Shown one piece after another: positions 34,235-38,378 of a DNA stretch of 38,378 nucleotides. The DNA comes from an uncultured archaeon A07HN63. Its GTDB lineage: Archaea; Halobacteriota; Halobacteria; Halobacteriales; Haloferacaceae. The notes under the pieces were generated by a model. The model was not told the origin of the DNA, ran no database searches, and saw only the letters and a program-made list of their open reading frames with translations. Made by a program: the position numbers and the translations under genes. Position 1 is the first letter of the stretch. Each line of letters starts with the position of its first letter. The stretch covers positions 1-38,378 of the forward strand of contig KI543202.1 in assembly GCA_000496215.1 (NCBI GenBank). The letters run 5' to 3'.

Positions 34235-34399
34235 ATGCTCTCAACCGCTTCGCGGGCAACCACGTTCGTGCTGTATCAACTGACGGTGCTGCTCGGCATC
34301 GTCCTGCTGCCGGTCGCACTCGCCGCCCGTCGGGTTGGACTTCGGCTCCCGGTGGACAGCGTCATCGACCGGATGGAAGCCGTCCAGCCCGTGGAATAA
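34235..34399 (+). CDS. Small membrane protein (54 aa)
   Basis: Reading from the ATG at 34235 gives 54 residues: a polar start (MLSTASRATT), one hydrophobic helix (FVLYQLTVLLGIVLLPVAL), then a basic AARRVGLRL and an amphipathic end (VIDRMEAVQPVE). The helix followed by Arg residues predicts the C-terminus inside. A consensus TATA box precedes it. Similar short proteins occur in other haloarchaea to my recollection, but no function is known. Its stop abuts the convergent cupin stop. Confidence 0.7.
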   Translation: MLSTASRATTFVLYQLTVLLGIVLLPVALAARRVGLRLPVDSVIDRMEAVQPVE

Positions 34400-34882
34400 C
34401 TACGCCTCGTTTTCCCAGTAGTCGACGTTCGCATCCTGCTCGTAGTAGCCCTCCAGATCGCGTTCCTCGCGGCCGCCGGGCGGCGACCCGACGTAGACGC
34501 CGAACTTCTCGGAGTCCGGGTAGACAGTCACGTCCGGCTCGGTCATCGTCGACACCATGAGATACCGGAGCCGGCCATCCGAGTCGTTGATCACGCGATG
34601 GCCGCCCGAGGAATCGGCCGGGAAATTGAGGTAGTCACCCTCGCTGATCGCGGCTTCCTCGCCGTCACAGCGTACAGTCCCCTCGCCAGTCAGCACGAAC
34701 AGCGCTTCCTCGTTGGCCGTGTGGTAGTGGTAGGGCCACGACCGCTTGCCGGCCGGGATCTCGTAGAGACTGCAGCCGAGCTGGTCGCCACCGGCTGCCG
34801 CGCCGACCTCCTTGCGTCTGAATTCCGTCTCGCCGTTCTCGGTCGTCGACCACTCCATCTCGGTTGTATCGGCGTGTCGCAT
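34400..34882 (-). CDS. Cupin-domain protein
   Basis: Single-domain cupin of 160 residues. Metal ligands are readable: H52 and H54 in YHYHTANEEA with a Glu at 58 or 59, and H95 in SSGGHRV. The second motif GDYLNFPAD is present. The fold may host a dioxygenase, isomerase or ligand-binding function; the substrate cannot be named. The start at 34882 keeps residues 1-8, which are not conserved in type, so the true start could be M9. Confidence 0.85.
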   Translation of the reverse strand: MRHADTTEMEWSTTENGETEFRRKEVGAAAGGDQLGCSLYEIPAGKRSWPYHYHTANEEALFVLTGEGTVRCDGEEAAISEGDYLNFPADSSGGHRVINDSDGRLRYLMVSTMTEPDVTVYPDSEKFGVYVGSPPGGREERDLEGYYEQDANVDYWENEA

Positions 34883-34995
34883 ACCGGCTGTTCACCCGGT
34901 CGTCAGGAAGGCGTTTCGGCCGGACGCGTCCCCCGACTTCCGGCGAGGGTTGCCGAATGGTTGCATTTATCCGCTCGCCGACCCAATCACTGACA

Positions 34996-35727
34996 ATGCG
35001 AACTCCGACAAGCGGTTTTGCCGATGAGTTGGGTCAGCTCGATGGCGACGACAGCAACGTCTTCGGGCCGGAACTCGGCGAGTTCAGCGACAATGAACAG
35101 GCTGCCGAGTCGGCTGCCGACGACGCCGGGATGAAGACAGGTACGACGACGGTCGGCCTCAAGACCGACGAGGGTGTCGTCCTCGCCACCGACATGCGAG
35201 CGAGTCTGGGCAACATGGTCTCCAGCAAGGATGTCCAGAAGGTCGAGGAGATCCACCCGACGGGCGCGCTCACCATCGCGGGCTCGGTCTCGGCCGCCCA
35301 GAACCTGATTAGCTCGCTGCAGGCCGAGGTGCGGCTCTACGAGGCCCGCCGCGGCGAGGACATGAGCATGCAGGCGCTGTCGACGCTGACCGGGAACTTC
35401 CTGCGCTCGGGGGCGTTCCTCATCGTCAGCCCGATCCTCGGCGGCGTCGACGACGAGGGCAGCCACATCTACTCCATCGACGCGCTGGGCGGGACAACCG
35501 AGGAGGAGTACACCGTCACCGGCTCCGGCAGTCAGTTCGCCCTCGGTGTGCTCGAACAGCACTACGAGGACGACCTCTCGCTTGAGGAGGCCGAATCCGT
35601 CGCCGCCCGCGCGATCAAGAGCGCGGTCGAGCGCGACCTCGCCTCCGGCAACGGGATCAACGTCGCCGTCGTCACCGAGGACGGCGTCGATGTCGACAAG
35701 TACAAAGATATCGACCAGTTGCTGTAG
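34996..35727 (+). CDS. psmB: Proteasome beta subunit
   Basis: Catalytic subunit of the 20S proteasome, 243 residues. A 49-residue acidic propeptide ends MKTG, and autocleavage exposes Thr50 (TTTVGLKTDEGVVLATDMRAS) as the nucleophile. The Lys, Asp and Ser of the active-site set (LATD, AGSVSAAQN, GSGSQFALG) follow in order. A TGCATTTATCC element lies 23-33 bases before the ATG. No alpha subunit or PAN gene is in the window. Confidence 0.96.
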   Translation: MRTPTSGFADELGQLDGDDSNVFGPELGEFSDNEQAAESAADDAGMKTGTTTVGLKTDEGVVLATDMRASLGNMVSSKDVQKVEEIHPTGALTIAGSVSAAQNLISSLQAEVRLYEARRGEDMSMQALSTLTGNFLRSGAFLIVSPILGGVDDEGSHIYSIDALGGTTEEEYTVTGSGSQFALGVLEQHYEDDLSLEEAESVAARAIKSAVERDLASGNGINVAVVTEDGVDVDKYKDIDQLL

Positions 35728-35860
35728 ACGCCGCGGGCACATTTCTTCGCTCGTTCGCGTCGGTAGCGATAGCTAACCCGGAGGTCATTGATATCGCCAC
35801 CGCGTTTTGGCGCCGCTGGTGGCAAGGCGTTTCTTTACCCCACGAGCGAACTAGTCAGCA

Positions 35861-36127
35861 ATGAGTATCGTCGACCGATTGCGGCGGCTCCGCGAGAACG
35901 TGTTCGCACAGGCTCCACACCAACGACTCTCGCGGGCCCTCGTCAAGACACTCGGCTACCGTGCCCTCATGATCGTTATCACGGTTCTCGTCGCCTTTGG
36001 TGTCACCGGCAACACCGGTGAGGCACTCAGTATCGGTCTCGTCGCCAACGTCGTCAAAACGGGGACCTACTACGGGTACGAACGCCTCTGGGATCGGATC
36101 TCGTGGGGGATGGCATCGGCCGAGTGA
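35861..36127 (+). CDS. DUF2061 family membrane protein
   Basis: Protein of 88 residues with the DUF2061 core SRALVKTLGYRALMIVITVLVAFGVTGNTGEALSIGLVANVVKTGTYYGYERLWDRI, read here in pieces: an N-terminal basic helix, two membrane helices (about 33-50 and 52-68), then a YYGYERLWDRI end. The family is widespread and uncharacterised. A TTCTTTACC element lies 26-32 bases upstream of the ATG. Confidence 0.88.
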   Translation: MSIVDRLRRLRENVFAQAPHQRLSRALVKTLGYRALMIVITVLVAFGVTGNTGEALSIGLVANVVKTGTYYGYERLWDRISWGMASAE

Positions 36128-36220
36128 GCGACCGGGTGGGACGGAATAGGGTATGTGTGACGGTCGGCCGGAGACCACAAGAGACGGACCCGAATTGCCA
36201 CTTGATAGCTGGAAGAGACG

Positions 36221-36233
36221 GCGTGTCATAGAA
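36221..36233 (-). repeat. Left 13-bp inverted repeat of candidate element
   Basis: GCGTGTCATAGAA on the plus strand, exactly matched in inverse by TTCTATGACACGC at 37080-37092. It lies 94 bases after the DUF2061 stop, close to the point where sequence changes from G+C-rich to A+T-rich. Confidence 0.6.
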
Positions 36234-36256
36234 AGCTTGGCACGCCCTATCTATCC

Positions 36257-36290
36257 ATATATTGTCAGGAGTCGCGTGCAAGATACAGAG
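36257..36290 (-). repeat. 34-nt subterminal repeat, inverted copy
   Basis: Read on the minus strand, 27 of 34 bases match the plus strand at 38345-38378, including TCTGTATCTTGCAC and GACTCC without gaps. The two copies are in opposite orientation around the orphan gene and the lamin-tail protein. Confidence 0.55.
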
Positions 36291-36297
36291 AAAATAT

Positions 36298-36912
36298 CTA
36301 TGGCTCATATTCTATATCTTCCATAATATCTAACTTTTTCATTGCTTCGTCAATTTGGTTTCCTACACTAATCACTTCTTGAGCAGTCTGTTCGTAGTCA
36401 CGAGGGCTGAAGTTAGACTCGTAGGGATAGAGAAGGCCGGACACTGTCACGCCGTTCCAGATATCGGTTTCCGGTTCCTCTGGGTGTTGTTCATACAGGT
36501 TGCGGATTCGACAACCTGTATGTGTTGCTAGCCCCATAATGTCCGTTTCAACATTCTTTGCTTCTTCATCATCAACGTCCTGTATCACGCGTAGTGCAAC
36601 GTGTTGATCCAAATTGTCATCTCTAATGTGCTCTTCATCTGTTCCATCTATATCAAACTCTTCCATGTGCTTTTGACGTTGCTCCATATCTTGACCATAC
36701 GCTTCAAGAATCTGTTCAAAAAGCGAGAACTGATATGTGATAGTAAAAAATCGATTGGTTGGTTGTGCATTAAAATCTAATATAGTGCCATCTCTATTTA
36801 TCCGGAAATGCACACCTGATCTATCCCCTCGTTGTGTTTTAATGAAATCCGCTGCGCTGAGAACATATGATAGAACTTGGCCTACTGCATCGTAGTACTC
36901 GTCTGCTGCCAT
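36298..36912 (-). CDS. Orphan protein of unknown family (204 aa)
   Basis: Soluble acidic protein of 204 residues with no recognised domain. The N-terminal part (YYDAVGQVLSYVLSAADFIK) is helical. A beta-like stretch with Phe and Thr (VHFRINRDGTILDF, RFFTITYQFSLFEQIL) follows, then Asp/Glu-rich helices and a C-terminal amphipathic helix (VGNQIDEAMKKLDIMEDIE). The DNA is clearly A+T-richer than the rest of the window and uses A/T-ending codons, a sign of recent transfer. Inverted repeats flank it. It may be cargo of a mobile element, perhaps a defence or accessory function, but nothing proves this. Confidence 0.65.
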   Translation of the reverse strand: MAADEYYDAVGQVLSYVLSAADFIKTQRGDRSGVHFRINRDGTILDFNAQPTNRFFTITYQFSLFEQILEAYGQDMEQRQKHMEEFDIDGTDEEHIRDDNLDQHVALRVIQDVDDEEAKNVETDIMGLATHTGCRIRNLYEQHPEEPETDIWNGVTVSGLLYPYESNFSPRDYEQTAQEVISVGNQIDEAMKKLDIMEDIEYEP

Positions 36913-37079
36913 ATCTTAGTGGTGACTGTATATGACAAGAATCATTCGGTGATGACTGGTACTCTACCGATTTCAATGATCGATACACGCCCTCCATCTT
37001 GCATACCAGTACAAATACCATACCAATCTGGTGGGTATCTCACTACTCAATCTATATGTCTACCTTCGGTTGAAAATAA

Positions 37080-37092
37080 TTCTATGACACGC
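37080..37092 (+). repeat. Right 13-bp inverted repeat of candidate element
   Basis: TTCTATGACACGC, the exact inverse complement of 36221-36233. The 10-base end TATGACACGC recurs 99 bases further right at 37182-37191. Confidence 0.6.
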
Positions 37093-37181
37093 TGTGGAGA
37101 TGCTTTGCGAGGTACTGAATGTTACTGATAGGGCGACACCGGCAACCTCACGCACCACAATCCCAGAAACAACAACTACCA

Positions 37182-37191
37182 TATGACACGC
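37182..37191 (+). repeat. TATGACACGC motif, extra copy
   Basis: Direct repeat of the right end at 37083-37092, placed seven bases past the stop codon of the lamin-tail gene. It may be a solo or nested element end. Confidence 0.45.
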
Positions 37192-37197
37192 TCGTCA

Positions 37198-38154
37198 TCA
37201 ATATGTATCTTCTAAGACAGTGGTACCATCAGCCGTCCGAATGATGACTGTGTCGCCACCATTGTTCCAAATCGGCGAGCCAGACCTCTGGTAGAGGTCG
37301 GTGTCGGTATTACTCTCACTACCGGTTCGGACGGTGACCGTCGCTTGAGGATCTATGATGGTGCCCGCCGGGAATGTATAGCTGTGATCTGCTGCATCTT
37401 CAAGTACCCACCCACTGATATCGAGTGGCTGCTCACCGCTATTCTGGAAGGTGACGTACTCGTCGTTGAGGTTCTCTCTTTCGTTGCCTTCGGCATCAGC
37501 ATTGATTTCCGTGATTTCGAAGCTCGTTGCTGATCCATCATCGGAGGTCGTTTCCTCATCACTGCTATCGGTACCCTCACCAACGTCGTTGACGGTGAGC
37601 GAGATGGTCCCCGAGAGGTCGTTAATTGAGGTGAGGTCAGTTGTGGCACTGCCGCCACCGGTATCGACTGTGACGACCGTGTAGAACGTCTCAGTGGCCG
37701 GTGCGGTGAACGAGGCTGTGGTTCCTTCCTCGGTCACGGTCCCGACAGACGTACCGGTGCTGTCGTAGATTTCGAACTTCAGGTTATCCTCGCCGTTTGT
37801 AGTCGCACCAGTATACTCGACGTTGATCTGGTGTTGTTCGGCGTCCTTATTTTCGATTTTGAATGCGTTCGATGTTGACGGAGCGGCCGGATTCCCGAGT
37901 TCGAAGGTGGCGTTCGGGTTCGCGCCGCCTGCGGTGCCACCTTCGAGGTCAATGCCAAGCTGTTCGGTGCTGCCGTCCTGCGAGACGAGGTTTCCGGAGT
38001 TCCCGTCGATCAGGGCGAGTAGCCCTTGATTATCTGCGACGACATCAACACTTGCTGTTCGCTCGACGGTCGCCGCAGTGAATGCGGACGCGCCGACCGA
38101 GACCGTGCCGACGAGTAGTAAGCTCGCTATCAGGACCGTAACGAACTTTCCCAT
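37198..38154 (-). CDS. Secreted protein with C-terminal lamin tail domain
   Basis: Exported protein of 318 residues. The signal peptide is MGKFVTVLIASLLLVGTVSV to about residue 24 (cleavage after ASA). Residues 25-160 resemble the haloarchaeal DUF1102-like surface module (TAATVERTASVDVVADNQGL). A Ser/Thr/Asp-rich linker (about 190-208) comes next, then a lamin tail domain (about 209-318, EITEINADAEG, YVTFQNSGEQPLDISGW). Such domains act in surface or secreted proteins. A TTTTGTATATATG element lies about 25-35 bases before the ATG. The gene lies between inverted copies of a 34-nt repeat. Confidence 0.85.
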   Translation of the reverse strand: MGKFVTVLIASLLLVGTVSVGASAFTAATVERTASVDVVADNQGLLALIDGNSGNLVSQDGSTEQLGIDLEGGTAGGANPNATFELGNPAAPSTSNAFKIENKDAEQHQINVEYTGATTNGEDNLKFEIYDSTGTSVGTVTEEGTTASFTAPATETFYTVVTVDTGGGSATTDLTSINDLSGTISLTVNDVGEGTDSSDEETTSDDGSATSFEITEINADAEGNERENLNDEYVTFQNSGEQPLDISGWVLEDAADHSYTFPAGTIIDPQATVTVRTGSESNTDTDLYQRSGSPIWNNGGDTVIIRTADGTTVLEDTY

Positions 38155-38344
38155 ATAATGAAATATACCCGCTATTCACATATATACAAAAGCTAACTAA
38201 CAGGTTTGCACACCACTTACCGGAGTGTAAGCACCCACTGCTTTCTGAGCGAAGACGAGCGAAGCGGACACATTCTGTACAGCACTTCCCGAAAGTACAT
38301 CTTCAATGGCTCTCCACTGTTTTCGGTAAAAGCAAGCTACTGAC

Positions 38345-38378
38345 TTCTGTATCTTGCACATGACTCCGGACGATAGTT
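38345..38378 (+). repeat. 34-nt subterminal repeat at the window edge
   Basis: Partner of 36257-36290 in the opposite orientation (27 of 34 bases identical). In the left copy the 13-bp inverted repeat lies 24 bases beyond this stretch, so the matching right end would fall just outside the window. Confidence 0.55.

Larger units (their letters stand above)
36221..37092. mobile_element. Candidate inverted-repeat-bounded cassette with one orphan gene
   Basis: An 872-base segment bounded by perfect 13-bp inverted repeats. Inside both ends lies an ATCTTGCA string pointing the same way relative to the end (minus strand 36277-36284; plus strand 36998-37005), so the ends share a subterminal element too. 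The segment is A+T-rich and holds a single gene of unknown family, with no transposase. No target-site duplication was found by eye. It could be a MITE-like or other non-autonomous element, or part of a larger one ending beyond the window. Confidence 0.45.

Noticed and set aside
36877..37128. 83-residue plus-strand ORF in the A+T-rich region
   Set aside because: It overlaps the better-supported minus-strand gene and an inverted repeat, and has no protein-like pattern or promoter.

Overview
This window is chromosomal DNA from a haloarchaeon (class Halobacteria). The DNA is G+C-rich and the predicted proteins are strongly acidic. Archaeal genes (tfe, psmB, fttA, pth2, rqcH, pantoate kinase) sit beside haloarchaeal families (DUF5803, DUF7123, DUF7521, HVO_0758-type zinc finger, UPF0212). 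Most genes have a TATA-like box about 25-32 bases before the start codon, the usual sign of leaderless haloarchaeal transcripts. I cannot name the genus. No rRNA, convincing tRNA, CRISPR array or replication origin was seen.

Region 1 (1-9400) holds tfe, a DUF2110 gene, a DUF5803 lipoprotein gene and a MoaB/CinA-like gene in a tight run. A frameshifted MFS permease, an ATP-NAD kinase-family gene, an AbrB-PhoU phosphate regulator, three small genes and a nitrilase-family hydrolase follow. Positions 8601-9416 are almost empty. Region 2 (9417-19430) holds a small zinc-ribbon gene, the transcription termination RNase fttA, a wHTH/DUF7521 pair, a second wHTH gene divergent from a small gene with a palindrome between them, a VOC protein, a macro-domain protein and aspS. 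It ends with the archaeal CoA branch (pantoate kinase plus phosphopantothenate synthetase) and a tiny membrane protein preceded by a 20-codon ORF.

Region 3 (19578-25249) holds a glutathionyl-hydroquinone-reductase-like gene, the thiazole synthase thi4 with 15-bp tandem repeats in its promoter, the convergent HTH-ThiN regulator thiR, and dcd. The dcd gene carries a 480-residue intein with a two-motif LAGLIDADG endonuclease and an embedded XRE-type HTH. pth2 follows on the other strand. Region 4 (25318-36127) holds a YIP1-type membrane protein, a Zn-S1-OB-DHH RecJ-like protein whose DHH motif looks lost, a frameshifted archaellin, rqcH, a DUF4013 membrane protein, a CBS-HTH regulator, UPF0212, a cupin, psmB and DUF2061.

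Region 5 (36128-38378) is visibly more A+T-rich. It contains an orphan 204-residue gene and a secreted lamin-tail-domain protein. Inverted 13-bp repeats flank the orphan gene. A related 34-nt end sequence recurs in inverted orientation at the very end of the window, and the 10-mer TATGACACGC occurs four times in the window. I read this as a probable undescribed small mobile element or set of element ends. It is the best candidate here for something new, together with the HTH-bearing dcd intein.
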